From: Sulfolobales archaeon HS-7
Lineage (GTDB): Archaea > Thermoproteota > Thermoprotei_A > Sulfolobales > Sulfolobaceae
DNA: 64,000 nucleotides
Direction: 5' to 3'
Assembly (NCBI GenBank): GCA_019704295.1
Contig: AP024596.1
Coordinates: forward strand, 1,659,369 to 1,723,368
A program made the translations under genes and the position numbers. Under the pieces are notes generated by a model that was given only the letters and a program-made list of their open reading frames with translations, did not search any database and had not been told where the DNA came from. Shown one piece after another: positions 8,871 to 18,286 of the stretch; the stretch's first letter is position 1, and each line of letters begins with the position of its first letter.

Positions 8871-9916
8871 TTCCTGTCTCCCAGGAAATCGTCAAGAGTT
8901 GTCACATTTGTAACTTTAGAGATCTTCACTCCTGCCCGCCTAACTTTTCTTTTATCCTCGTTAAGCAACTTCATGAGAAGGCCCCTGATAACGTTCCTCG
9001 CCTCCGTTTTCGGTATCCCCCTGTTTTTCGTAATACTCCTCGTAACGAGGTCTAGGTCCTCCATTATAAGAATTATCCCCACCTCTTTCGGTAGTCCGTT
9101 TGCTTTGAGATATACCTCATCAATAGCTATTGATATTGCCTCGAAAATATCGTCTAGGTCCCGGGAGTTCTTTTTCAGTGTAAGTATTCTATTATAGCTC
9201 TTCCTTTCCCTTTGTCTAACAGGTTCGTTGTAGGTGTTGGTGGCTAGCCTGAACAAGTACCTCGCTTTCGAACTACCGATTAATTTTCTTAACTGAGTAT
9301 ATTCAAAATTAGTTATATCCCTTAAGTATACCACTCCGGCCTCTTCGAGCTTCCTCGCTAAGGTGTCTCCTATTCCTGGTACTTCGGATATGGCGACTGT
9401 CTGCAGGAATTCAGCGGTGTTCTTCACCACCATTAGACCGTCCGGTTTTGAACGATCAGCAGCGATCTTCGCTATCACCTTATTCTGTCCAATTCCAACG
9501 GTAACCCTTATCCCGGTAGAGCCAAGTATTGCCTCTTTGAGTTTCCTCCCTATTTCCTCAGCTTCACGATCGCTTACGTTTCCAATATCCAAGTAGGCCT
9601 CATCTATGCTGGCAACCTCCATCGCTCTCCCGTATTTCGCGATAATGTTCATTATCCTGGAAGAGTATTGCCTGTAAAGGTCCTTTCTCATCGGAAGGAG
9701 AGTAATTGAATCTCCTCCAAGTTCTATTGCCCTAGATATAGGTATCCCGGACTTTACTCCTAGTTTTCTCGCCTCATAATTAGCCGTAGCTACGGCTCCA
9801 CTTATCTCATTTCTTCCTGAAAACACGCATACTGCTACGGGTTTTCCCCTCAGGCTGGGATTCTCAACCTCCTCCACCTGAACGTAAAAGTAGTCGAAAT
9901 CCACAAAAAGGATCAT
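8867..9916 (-). CDS. dpo4: DNA polymerase IV, Y-family (Dpo4/Dbh)
   Basis: The 349-residue protein matches the archaeal translesion polymerase throughout: LFVDFDYFYVQVEEV at the N terminus and ASIDEAYLDI in the palm. The metal ligands are Asp6, Asp105 and Glu106; the steric gate is Tyr11, one position earlier than in the Sulfolobus solfataricus enzyme. A helix-hairpin-helix thumb (VPGIGDTLARKL) and the little-finger domain follow. The C terminus ends TTLDDFLGDRK, which could be a PCNA-binding tail. It overlaps the PfkB kinase before it and the unknown gene after it by four bases each. Confidence 0.97.
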   Translation of the reverse strand: MILFVDFDYFYVQVEEVENPSLRGKPVAVCVFSGRNEISGAVATANYEARKLGVKSGIPISRAIELGGDSITLLPMRKDLYRQYSSRIMNIIAKYGRAMEVASIDEAYLDIGNVSDREAEEIGRKLKEAILGSTGIRVTVGIGQNKVIAKIAADRSKPDGLMVVKNTAEFLQTVAISEVPGIGDTLARKLEEAGVVYLRDITNFEYTQLRKLIGSSKARYLFRLATNTYNEPVRQRERKSYNRILTLKKNSRDLDDIFEAISIAIDEVYLKANGLPKEVGIILIMEDLDLVTRSITKNRGIPKTEARNVIRGLLMKLLNEDKRKVRRAGVKISKVTNVTTLDDFLGDRK

Positions 9917-10758
9917 TTACATCTTACCCTAGGGGTAAAGTCCCTAAGTTTGGCTTCAATCTCCTCTCTGGATATGGGGAAGATCCCCCCTATTTTACCG
10001 AGTTTCATCGACGCAGCGGTAACTGCGTATCTTAGCGACAAGTTTACTTTTTTCGTTTCGTAATATAGTACATTGAAGGTAGCGTCAAATACGTCACCTG
10101 CACCAGTAGTATCGTTTATCTTCTCCGCGGGATAAGCCTCTACCTCACAATTTTCTAATCCCTCTGTCCTTGCCCCCTTTTTCCCCATCTTGATCACCGT
10201 TAGCCTCGCATCATAGGAACTGACTTTCTCGTATTCCCTTTCATTACAAAATAGAACGTCTACTGTAGTTCCCAGTTTCCCCGCATATTGACCTGGGTCA
10301 TAGGTTAGTAGGCCTTTTTCCGGTTTAATCACGTAATTCGGGGAGATCGATGCGAAGTGAACTACGTCAAATAAATTGACTGCATCCCTTAACTTACCTA
10401 ACATCTCCTGGCTGAGGGACGTAGCTGTCCTCCTGATGATCGAGATACTTCCGTCCCTCCTAAGAAATATCAGAGTGACGTTAGGCTTTTCGTTAACCTC
10501 CATTACGTACTCCAGACCCACTCCATATGACGCCAGTGTATTTAGCAGTGTTCGAGTAATATCGTCCTTAGCAACCGGGGCTACCAGAACTGAGGAATGT
10601 CCCAGCGTGGTAGCAGTAACTGCGTAATTAGTGGCAGAACCCCCTGGTACTATCTCTAAAACGTCGGTTGTTTCTGACGAGTCAACTTCAGGTATACGAT
10701 TCACTGTAGTGATCACATCAATGTTGAACTTTCCGATCGAAATGTGATTAGCCTTCAT
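9913..10758 (-). CDS. PfkB-family carbohydrate/nucleoside kinase
   Basis: The 281-residue kinase shows the N-terminal PfkB signature around PGGSATNYAVTATTLG and the C-terminal signature DTTGAGDVFDATF, which holds the catalytic Asp and anion hole. It would phosphorylate a sugar or nucleoside with ATP; ribokinase-like archaeal members use ribose, nucleosides or 2-keto-3-deoxygluconate, and the substrate cannot be chosen here. It is the first gene of the operon with dpo4, with a TATA-like ttttttatcc about 30 bases upstream on the coding strand. Confidence 0.88.
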   Translation of the reverse strand: MKANHISIGKFNIDVITTVNRIPEVDSSETTDVLEIVPGGSATNYAVTATTLGHSSVLVAPVAKDDITRTLLNTLASYGVGLEYVMEVNEKPNVTLIFLRRDGSISIIRRTATSLSQEMLGKLRDAVNLFDVVHFASISPNYVIKPEKGLLTYDPGQYAGKLGTTVDVLFCNEREYEKVSSYDARLTVIKMGKKGARTEGLENCEVEAYPAEKINDTTGAGDVFDATFNVLYYETKKVNLSLRYAVTAASMKLGKIGGIFPISREEIEAKLRDFTPRVRCK

Positions 10759-11036
10759 CAGACAGCCGCCGTCACATCATTTTTCAGGATAAAAAACTCT
10801 TCATCGTGATACTTGGTCAAATCTCGTATTTAGATTTTTGTATTATGACACACCGACAGAGGAAGATAGAGACCTGCGGGAGCATTAATGAATGATTCGC
10901 GTAGAGAGTACTTTACAAGTTTTATGTATCATTAACAGTTGTTCAAATGCTCTAACTGGTTCTGAAGCATTAAATTACATCTTATTCATTAATGTAAAAA
11001 TCTCATAAAACTTAGGAAACTGCAGATTCCATTTTG
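10759..11036. other. Intergenic region
   Basis: The 278 bases between the PfkB promoter and the end of the GlmS-like gene show no gene or structured element I can support. Confidence 0.4.
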
Positions 11037-12758
11037 CTATACTACTACGGCCTTAACTAGACCTGGAGGAGTATCTATAGGAAGTCCTAGTCTAACTCCT
11101 AATTTGTACGCGACAAGTTGGATGGGTATCGCATTGACCACAGGGGAAAGGTCCCATCCAAAAGTTTTCTCCACTTTAATAACGAACACCTTTCCCTCCC
11201 TATCTGTAACCGTTTTTATCACCTTGTTGAACAAGTCTTCTGCAGCTGTCTCAGCGGGTTTTATCGCAATAACCGGATGTCCCCTTAGGGTTAACGTTAT
11301 GGGACCGTGTAGAAGCTCTCCAAGCTGAATCCCCTCTGCATGAGTTCCAGCAGCTTCCTTCAATTTTAGGGCGCCCTCAAGCGCTAATGGGTAATTAATC
11401 CCACTGCTTGTTACGTAAAGGCTTGCCGACTCTATCTTACTAGCTGCCGTCTCAGCCTCTTCTTCGAACGCGTTAAGAGAATCTTTAATAAATGAAGAGA
11501 GAGCTCTTATCCTAGACTCAAAGTCCGCTATATCTCTATTTCCCGCCTTGCCGGAGTTTAACCCAACGTAAAGTGAGAGCGTTCTGAGAGCTATTAACGT
11601 AGAAGTAAAGGTCTTTGTCGCTGGAACAGCCATTTCCGGTCCAGCGGTTATCGGTAAGTAAACGTTAGATTCCAAAGCTAATCTGGAACCCACTGAGTTT
11701 GTCACCCCTATTATTACCGCTCCTCTTATCTTAGCAAGCTTGACGCTCTTTATTACGTCCGACGTTTCTCCGCTCTGGCTAATCGCTATAATGACGGAAC
11801 CCGTGGTTACATTCTCCAACGAATAATAGGGGAATTCCGCTGCGCTTACGACATGAGATTGAATTCCCATTTCGCCTAAGTAGTATGACGCTATTAAACC
11901 TGCGTGGAGGCTTGTACCATTACCTACTATGAAGACGTTTTTACCCCCGTAAACGATCATGCCGGCGAGGGTTAGATACTTCTGCATCAGAGAGTAGTAG
12001 GAGTTTATTACTGCTTCGGGTATATCGTATATTTCCTTTAACATAAAGTGAGGAAATCCCGCCTTTTCGGAAATTTCCGGCTGATATTTAACCCTCTTAA
12101 TTGAGGGTTTGGTTCCATCTGCGAAAATCTCATAACTGGTTGGCAATACATATAAAACCGAATTGTCGGGGATTATGACCGCCTCCTCAGCAAAGCCGCT
12201 TAAGCTGGGAAGATCGCTCGAAAGGAAATAGCACTCCTTTCCTAATCCTAACAATATAGGCTGACCTTTGTTTATTGCGTAAACCCCTTTCTCCCCCTTT
12301 TTTAATACTACAGCCGAGAATATTCCCTTCACAGCATCCATAACCTCCTTTAAATCCTTTAACTCCAAAAGGTGAGCAAGAATCTCCGTATCCGTGGTTG
12401 AAACGAATTTGTGACCGGATTTGGTTAACTCGTCCCTTATTTTCTCATAATCGTCAATGATCCCATCCATGAAAACATAGATGTTTTTATGACAATCCAT
12501 AAGGGGATGAGTGTTCTCCAGGGTGGGCCACCCCCTACTCGCGTACCTTGTGTGTCCCACAGCTAAGTAGCTTCTTTCATTTATACTGGTGGGGGAAGAG
12601 GAGACACTTCCCAACTGCTTTATCACAATGGGTTCCTCACCCCTAAAGTAAGTCAATCCCCACCCGTCGTACCCCCTGTAAATTAATCGCTGGAGGCCAA
12701 TAATTACGTCCCGAACCTCCCTTTCCTTTGAACAGATAAAACCAAATATTCCGCCCAT
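11037..12758 (-). CDS. GlmS-like protein with degenerate glutaminase domain and intact SIS isomerase domains
   Basis: The 573 residues have the domain order of glucosamine-6-phosphate synthase: Ntn glutaminase (1-215), then two SIS domains. The SIS part keeps the expected residues: [34 protein letters not shown], Glu in [13 protein letters not shown], and Lys in LVKAVVV near the C terminus. The glutaminase part does not: the mature N-terminal Cys is Gly (MGGIFGF), the oxyanion-hole Asn-Gly is Asp98-Gly99 (MDGIIDDY), and the glutamine-site motif is GHTRYASRG instead of GHTRWATHG. It probably cannot hydrolyse glutamine. It may be ammonia-dependent, an isomerase or deaminase, or regulatory. A canonical GlmS presumably lies elsewhere. 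Confidence 0.85.
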   Translation of the reverse strand: MGGIFGFICSKEREVRDVIIGLQRLIYRGYDGWGLTYFRGEEPIVIKQLGSVSSSPTSINERSYLAVGHTRYASRGWPTLENTHPLMDCHKNIYVFMDGIIDDYEKIRDELTKSGHKFVSTTDTEILAHLLELKDLKEVMDAVKGIFSAVVLKKGEKGVYAINKGQPILLGLGKECYFLSSDLPSLSGFAEEAVIIPDNSVLYVLPTSYEIFADGTKPSIKRVKYQPEISEKAGFPHFMLKEIYDIPEAVINSYYSLMQKYLTLAGMIVYGGKNVFIVGNGTSLHAGLIASYYLGEMGIQSHVVSAAEFPYYSLENVTTGSVIIAISQSGETSDVIKSVKLAKIRGAVIIGVTNSVGSRLALESNVYLPITAGPEMAVPATKTFTSTLIALRTLSLYVGLNSGKAGNRDIADFESRIRALSSFIKDSLNAFEEEAETAASKIESASLYVTSSGINYPLALEGALKLKEAAGTHAEGIQLGELLHGPITLTLRGHPVIAIKPAETAAEDLFNKVIKTVTDREGKVFVIKVEKTFGWDLSPVVNAIPIQLVAYKLGVRLGLPIDTPPGLVKAVVV

Positions 12759-12900
12759 TCGATATTCATGTATACAATTAACTATACGTTTTTAAAATAG
12801 TATTGTTTTCCATAATTTCAAGTTCAATAATCCAATCGCGTTGGACTTAAGCCAGGGTAGATAAATTCAGTTTATGAAAAAAATAAGTCGAATTTGGTCC

Positions 12901-13386
12901 TTAACTTGAAGTAGATGTCTCCGTATCGTTATCCTCCGGGGTTACTCTCAACAGAACTCTGTCATTAACTACCCTATTATGTCCCAGATGATCTCTAACA
13001 TGATATGAGACGCTTATTGTAACTCTATACGTTCCTTTGTTTAGGTATACGTGAGCTTCAGGGTGGTGCAACGAGAGCGTAACAGTAAGATTTCCTATTA
13101 CTATCGTCACATTGAATTGCGAGAACGTTGGTCTGACGACTCCCTCTATTAAATGTATAGTATAGTTACCGCTAGTAGGAATGGTTAATGTAGCGTTCTC
13201 AGTCTGATTACCTGTCTCACCAGCAGTAAGGTTTCCCAGGTTGAAGTATGCAGGGGTAATTTGCGGTCCATTGGAGTGGGCTGAGAAAGAGATATATGCC
13301 AAATTCCCAAGAATTCCGGAATCAGCTATCCCAACACCCGCTAATATTACTGCTCCTACTATTCCTAATATGAGTGGTTTATACAT
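12901..13386 (-). CDS. Small exported protein, function unknown
   Basis: The 161-residue protein begins with a hydrophobic signal segment (about residues 5-21, LILGIVGAVILAGVGIA). The rest is rich in Thr, Asn and Val with several N-glycosylation sequons (NLT, NAT, NVT) and predicted beta strands, as in extracellular Sulfolobales proteins. The His-rich part SLHHPEAHVYL and RDHLGHNR could bind metal, which is speculative. It lies 74 bases from the start side of nothing but downstream of the membrane regulator gene, in the same direction. Confidence 0.65.
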   Translation of the reverse strand: MYKPLILGIVGAVILAGVGIADSGILGNLAYISFSAHSNGPQITPAYFNLGNLTAGETGNQTENATLTIPTSGNYTIHLIEGVVRPTFSQFNVTIVIGNLTVTLSLHHPEAHVYLNKGTYRVTISVSYHVRDHLGHNRVVNDRVLLRVTPEDNDTETSTSS

Positions 13387-13460
13387 ATTTCATCTAATTT
13401 ATGTTCTCTTAACATTCTTTATAAGGCACTCGTTTCATTTGAGGATGGAACGATGGAACG

Positions 13461-14222
13461 TTATTGCTTATTGACGACTTCGTACCAGATTTTACCGTTT
13501 TCTCTTACCTCCTTTACGTAACCCAGTTTAACTAATTTCTTAATTCTCCTATATGCGGTTGATTTCGGTAGACCTGTTGATCTAACAACGTCAGCTAACG
13601 TCTTCGAACCGTTCCTTATCGATTCAAGTACAACTAGATCCCTATCGTTTAGCTGTTCATTGTTTAATTCCGGCTCATCCTCGCGTTGAGCCTTACGTTG
13701 TCTTAACTGGGCTATAACGGCATAGGAGAGTGTACCATTAATTATCACAAGACCTACTATAATTAAAAGGAGCTGAACATTATTTTCACGAGTCGTAGGA
13801 ATGGTTTGGGAGTACAGTATTTCGAAGCTTTCCCCATAGAACGAAATGTTATAATATCCGTGAGATGAGTAAAGACCGCATGGTGACGGATTTACATACA
13901 GTATATTATACTCTTCGGGGATTAAAACGAAATAAGTTACGTTATACGGTTCCTCTCCAACTAAAACTCCTGCTTTAAACTTGGCTACGTAAGTGATTGT
14001 TGCGTTAGAGTAAATATGGATTACCGAATCGTTAATTTGATAGGATGAACCGAGAACCTTAATGTTACTAGCGTTCTCACCTATCAGGTAGAATACCCTC
14101 TCATTTGTAATATGAGCGACTACTGTACCATTATATAATACAGTTATAGTACTAGCTTTGACCGTAAAGACTAAGGGAAACAGCAATATTAACGATATCA
14201 GCACTAGCTTCCAAGAATTCAT
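13461..14222 (-). CDS. Membrane-anchored winged-helix transcription regulator with extracellular domain
   Basis: The 253-residue protein has a signal segment (about 5-22), an extracytoplasmic beta-rich domain with many Asn glycosylation sites (NAT, NVT), a transmembrane helix at about residues 150-170, and a cytoplasmic C-terminal HTH (LNDRDLVVLESI, then GLPKSTAYRRIKKLVKLGYV). This is a one-component sensor topology: extracellular sensing and membrane-tethered DNA binding, as known for ArnR-type regulators of Sulfolobales, though those have a different domain order. A paralogous HTH is found at 49069-49554. Small exported proteins flank it on both sides and may be its regulon. Confidence 0.8.
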   Translation of the reverse strand: MNSWKLVLISLILLFPLVFTVKASTITVLYNGTVVAHITNERVFYLIGENASNIKVLGSSYQINDSVIHIYSNATITYVAKFKAGVLVGEEPYNVTYFVLIPEEYNILYVNPSPCGLYSSHGYYNISFYGESFEILYSQTIPTTRENNVQLLLIIVGLVIINGTLSYAVIAQLRQRKAQREDEPELNNEQLNDRDLVVLESIRNGSKTLADVVRSTGLPKSTAYRRIKKLVKLGYVKEVRENGKIWYEVVNKQ

Positions 14223-14336
14223 CCTTGTACAATTAATTGTTATCGCTTTTAATTCTATTTCTTACAACTGTTCCACCGTTCCATGAAATGGTTAGGAAAT
14301 AATGCTTTTTAGAGACGTTGACTAAAAGAGACTAAA

Positions 14337-14876
14337 ATGAAACCTGCTATACTCACCGCAATACTAATAATTGCAATAGCGGGTAATATGATACTAGGGT
14401 ATCAACTTTACGGATATATACATCCCGAAACTATCTCGTCTTCGGGAGCCTTGAACTACTCAGAACTGAACGGAACACAAGCGATTAACGTGACGTCAAG
14501 TAGTAACTCGTCCTTTTACTTTAGGTATGAGTTTACAGTTAAACTCCACCTTCCCCATGAGGGAAAATACTGTATAGTAATAAATCCGACGAATTTCTCC
14601 TCACTCGTCCTATTAATCTATTTCCAAAATGGGAATACTGTTTCGTTATCACTTAACGTAACAAAGGCCCAAATAAGCGTCGATCATAAGGAGAATAAGA
14701 TAAAGGTTTACATTTACGGAAGGATTAATCAACTGCCATCCCTTAAAAAAATAATAAGCTCGCTACACTTGAAATTTGTATACTTAGGTCATGACGATCA
14801 TAATTCAGATCGGAACAATTCAAAGCTTTCGCCCCCGAGCCTTACAACAGGTAAACGCGAGAAAAAAAGACCTTAG
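14337..14876 (+). CDS. Exported or membrane-anchored small protein, function unknown
   Basis: A 179-residue protein with a hydrophobic N-terminal segment (AILTAILIIAIAGNMILG) followed by an extracytoplasmic part with many NxS/T sequons. It resembles the 161-residue protein at 12901 in general design (signal, beta-rich Asn/Thr-rich domain). It is transcribed divergently from the membrane regulator, with only 114 bases between the starts. That region is therefore a likely autoregulated promoter. Confidence 0.6.
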   Translation: MKPAILTAILIIAIAGNMILGYQLYGYIHPETISSSGALNYSELNGTQAINVTSSSNSSFYFRYEFTVKLHLPHEGKYCIVINPTNFSSLVLLIYFQNGNTVSLSLNVTKAQISVDHKENKIKVYIYGRINQLPSLKKIISSLHLKFVYLGHDDHNSDRNNSKLSPPSLTTGKREKKRP

Positions 14877-14889
14877 GTAATCGCTACGT

Positions 14890-16080
14890 TTACTCTCTCC
14901 TTATTGCCTCTATTGCGGTTAACTTCGCGGCCCTCCAAGCGGGGTAGATCCCTGCGATAATGCTCAAAACTAGGGCAACTAAGAACGCTAAAATAATTGA
15001 CTCTACAGAAATAACGGGATGTATACTGAAGCCTACCCCTGTACTCCTCCTAGCTGCATGTGCACTACCCCCCAAAAATAAGGGGAATGAATCCGAAAGT
15101 GCTATTCCTCCGAGAATTCCTAGAACGCCCCCAATTAATCCTATCATTATAGCCTCTGCTAGAAAAATACCCAACACGTCATGCGTTTTCATTCCTATCG
15201 TTTTCATTATCCCTATTTCCCTGATTCTCTGGTAGACCTTTGTAAGTTGTGTTGCAGCTATTCCTACACCTCCTACTACAAGAGAGATTGAAGCCGTTCC
15301 CGTAAGCAAGATGCCGAGACCTGAGGTTATTGAGGATACAGTTTGAACTATTTGTTGGACAGTGGTAACGGAAACACTGTTTCCGAGTACCGCAGTAATT
15401 ACAGATGCTGTCTTATTGACGTCATTCACGGAATTCACCTTTACGAATATGGCAGAATACGTGTTTCTATCTAACATGTCCATAGCTGCCTGGAGTGACA
15501 TAAACACGGATGTTCCAGCATTAGTCAAGGGACTGAAACCGGACGGAGAGAGGACGCCCACTACCCTTATAGGTACGGAGTCTGTTGCAGACAGTGAGAT
15601 TATTACCTCCTCTCCTGGCGATATACTTATTCCAGGCAAGGGATTCGCCACTTGATAGCCTATAACAGCTACGGGCGCCGATGTTACTGGATAAATGCTC
15701 CCTGACGATAGGATGACCTGGCCTAGAAATGCCGTAAGGTTATTAATACCGATTATCGTAACGGTAGTAAGCTGACCCCCGATCTCCACACTGCCTACCC
15801 CTAACACCAGTGGATATACCTGAGTTACATAAGGAAATGAAAGGATCTCGTCAACTGTTGCTTGAGTTAAAACATGTCCCTCAGTGGGTTGAATAAGAAT
15901 GGTGCTTGGACCTAACGAATCTATATCAGATAAAATACTTTTGCTTATTCCCTGAGTGAGGGAAACAAGTCCTACTACTCCACCGATTCCAATTGCTACG
16001 GCTAATATAGCAAGGATGGCCACTCCCTTTTTCGAAGTTAGTCCTCTGAATCCGACCCAGAACATGTCCCCTACGTTCAC
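14890..16080 (-). CDS. ABC transporter permease of MacB/FtsX type
   Basis: The 396 residues show the MacB-like topology: one N-terminal transmembrane helix (about 20-42, ILAILAVAIGIGGVVGL), a large extracytoplasmic domain, then three C-terminal helices with the FtsX motif (VYQRIREIGIMKTIG). The C terminus ends PAWRAAKLTAIEAIRRE, the usual family ending. It overlaps the exported protein gene upstream by four bases and belongs to the same operon as the ATPase at 18287. MacB-type systems move substrates or drive work outside the membrane rather than transporting through it. Confidence 0.88.
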   Translation of the reverse strand: MNVGDMFWVGFRGLTSKKGVAILAILAVAIGIGGVVGLVSLTQGISKSILSDIDSLGPSTILIQPTEGHVLTQATVDEILSFPYVTQVYPLVLGVGSVEIGGQLTTVTIIGINNLTAFLGQVILSSGSIYPVTSAPVAVIGYQVANPLPGISISPGEEVIISLSATDSVPIRVVGVLSPSGFSPLTNAGTSVFMSLQAAMDMLDRNTYSAIFVKVNSVNDVNKTASVITAVLGNSVSVTTVQQIVQTVSSITSGLGILLTGTASISLVVGGVGIAATQLTKVYQRIREIGIMKTIGMKTHDVLGIFLAEAIMIGLIGGVLGILGGIALSDSFPLFLGGSAHAARRSTGVGFSIHPVISVESIILAFLVALVLSIIAGIYPAWRAAKLTAIEAIRRE

Positions 16081-18281
16081 TTTCTACGCCTCATAAGGAA
16101 AACGGCTACCGCAATTATCGCTATTATAACTATCAGTAAGATAAGGAGGAAGAAATAATGGTAGTGGCTGTGGGGCTGATTTGCGTGTACGTTTGAGCTA
16201 ACTGCGGGTGAATACACTGTAAATGGTATATATATCTCCTCTTCCTTTACCTGATCCAAACTGTTAGTAAACTTTAGAATTACGGGAATTCTATAAGTTC
16301 CTGGTTGCGTGGAATTAAGGAGGGTAAAAGCGAAGGTGAACGTTGATGGAGAGTCAGGACCTAAATTCCCTACATAATAGGTATTTCCACCAACTATAGG
16401 GAACTGTGTTGAGTTGTATGTGGCTAGAAGACCTTGAGCTACCCCCGTACCGTAGTTTACAATTGTAGCCGTTAATGAGACAAGGGAACCCGGTGTCGGC
16501 GTACTGGGTAGAACTGACACTGAGGAGATTGAGATATTGATTAGCCCTGCTGAGAGCAGACTTAGGGTTCCGCTCTCTTGCTGTATTTGATCATAAATAT
16601 TGTAAAACGAGATAGCGTATTGAATTATTACCGATCCCTCAATTGAGGTATAGACTGTTAGCGGAATTACGACTTTCTGACCTGGATTCAAAACGTCAAG
16701 TGAGAACACTGTTGAGTTGAACGACGTTTCCTGTGAGGAGAGTTGTATGGAGACCGATTTGAGAACCTGGGAACCGTTATTCTCAACAGTAACATATGCA
16801 CTAGAGATAACGCCAGAAGTTATTTGGAATGGCGAAAGCGATATTACTACGGGATTCGTCTGGACAATTATTGGTTCTACGTAATATCCTAGGGAGAACT
16901 CGCTTTCCCCTTGTCCCGTTAATGTATTGTACGTTATTACGATCGGAATTTCTACAGGTTGTTGAGATAGTTCCGATGAGACGTATACGCTAAGGTTTTC
17001 CAACACGGACTTTCCTGGAGGTATCTCTGATATTTCAGGAAGCTGGGTTATGAATGAAATGCCCTGCACGGGCTGGGGAGTAATAGTGACGTTATAAACC
17101 GGGGAGTCTCCCCTGTTGTTTACGTAAAAGGTGATCTGATTAACCGTCAGAGGTTCAAGGGGTTGTGGATCTCCAGAGATGTTAAGAGTGGCCGTCCCAG
17201 TAACAAAAAGGGAAAAGTAAGAGGACTGTGTAATGGATTGTACTTCTCCCTCGCCTTCGATTACGTACCAGTTTAAAGAAACTGGAAAGGTAAAATAACC
17301 TGGCGTCACGTTCCCCGTATTTACGAAGAACTCGGCCTGAAGGGGTACTCCCTGCCCCTGACTTGTTAATGTTAACGTTATCGTATCTCCTCCTGAGACA
17401 TTGGTAAATCCTTCAGGTAGAAACACGTTCACATTAACATAACTCAATGTTGGACCTCCGAGGTAATCTATGACTAGCGATACTGGAATGTGATCTTCGT
17501 ATGGGCCTACGGAACTCTGTTCGAAATTAGCGTTCACTATCTTACCAAAAACCGTCAAGTTGTTAGATATTAACACTTCATACGTTGTTGAGTAATTATT
17601 TCCCGAATAGCTTAACGTAATAGGCATTTGATAGTATCCAAGTGTAGTGTTACTGTAAACGGAAGCTAGAACAGTGAATTGAGACGTACCAAAGGGTGGA
17701 ATGTTGGTTACGTTGAACTCGTTCTTATAGAAACGTATGGGATACGTAGACGTTAGGTATACCGTTAAGTTATTTACCTCATCGCCCTCCAGATTGCTTA
17801 TCAACATGGTAATAGGCACGTCCTTTTCCCCAGGATAGAGGGGGGTCTGGGACTCTGCGGATACGGAAAAGGAAATGGTTGAAACTTTGACGGCTATTTG
17901 CACCGTTTCGACATAGCCAATGCTATCGTTAACAAAATACGTGTAGACCTTAAGGTCGTAAGTACCGCCGGAGATACCTTTACTCACCTCCATTTGAAGG
18001 GTAAACGAGAAGTTCTCCCCAGGTGTCATTTCTGCAGTTTTGAACTCCGGTTGTGTACTGTAGTTGTATAGGAATAGCGGTGATGAGTTAACTGGAACGA
18101 AAGTGACGTTATAGATAGGATTAGTACCGATATAGGTTATTACAATGGTCAGAGGTATGTTCTTCTGACCAGGATAGGCAACCTGACTTTGAGTATCCCA
18201 ATAACTGTAACCAGAGAACTTAACTATTCCAGGAGTTAAACTGAGAAACACAGGACTGACAATTATTAGAATAAGAAACAA
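16077..18281 (-). CDS. Exported multi-domain beta-sandwich protein anchored at the C terminus, ABC-system partner
   Basis: The 734-residue protein has an N-terminal hydrophobic segment, several Ig-like (CARDB or NEW3-like) repeats with motifs such as PGQKNIPLTIVITYIG and PGEKDVPITMLISN, and a C-terminal transmembrane helix followed by RRRK. Two repeats begin YPG(Q/E)K, showing internal duplication. It starts at a TTG only five bases after the ATPase stop and overlaps the permease by four bases, so it is the middle gene of a three-gene operon. It probably works as the extracytoplasmic partner of the MacB-like permease. No enzyme motif is seen. Confidence 0.8.
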   Translation of the reverse strand: MFLILIIVSPVFLSLTPGIVKFSGYSYWDTQSQVAYPGQKNIPLTIVITYIGTNPIYNVTFVPVNSSPLFLYNYSTQPEFKTAEMTPGENFSFTLQMEVSKGISGGTYDLKVYTYFVNDSIGYVETVQIAVKVSTISFSVSAESQTPLYPGEKDVPITMLISNLEGDEVNNLTVYLTSTYPIRFYKNEFNVTNIPPFGTSQFTVLASVYSNTTLGYYQMPITLSYSGNNYSTTYEVLISNNLTVFGKIVNANFEQSSVGPYEDHIPVSLVIDYLGGPTLSYVNVNVFLPEGFTNVSGGDTITLTLTSQGQGVPLQAEFFVNTGNVTPGYFTFPVSLNWYVIEGEGEVQSITQSSYFSLFVTGTATLNISGDPQPLEPLTVNQITFYVNNRGDSPVYNVTITPQPVQGISFITQLPEISEIPPGKSVLENLSVYVSSELSQQPVEIPIVITYNTLTGQGESEFSLGYYVEPIIVQTNPVVISLSPFQITSGVISSAYVTVENNGSQVLKSVSIQLSSQETSFNSTVFSLDVLNPGQKVVIPLTVYTSIEGSVIIQYAISFYNIYDQIQQESGTLSLLSAGLINISISSVSVLPSTPTPGSLVSLTATIVNYGTGVAQGLLATYNSTQFPIVGGNTYYVGNLGPDSPSTFTFAFTLLNSTQPGTYRIPVILKFTNSLDQVKEEEIYIPFTVYSPAVSSNVHANQPHSHYHYFFLLILLIVIIAIIAVAVFLMRRRK

Positions 18282-18286
18282 GCTAG

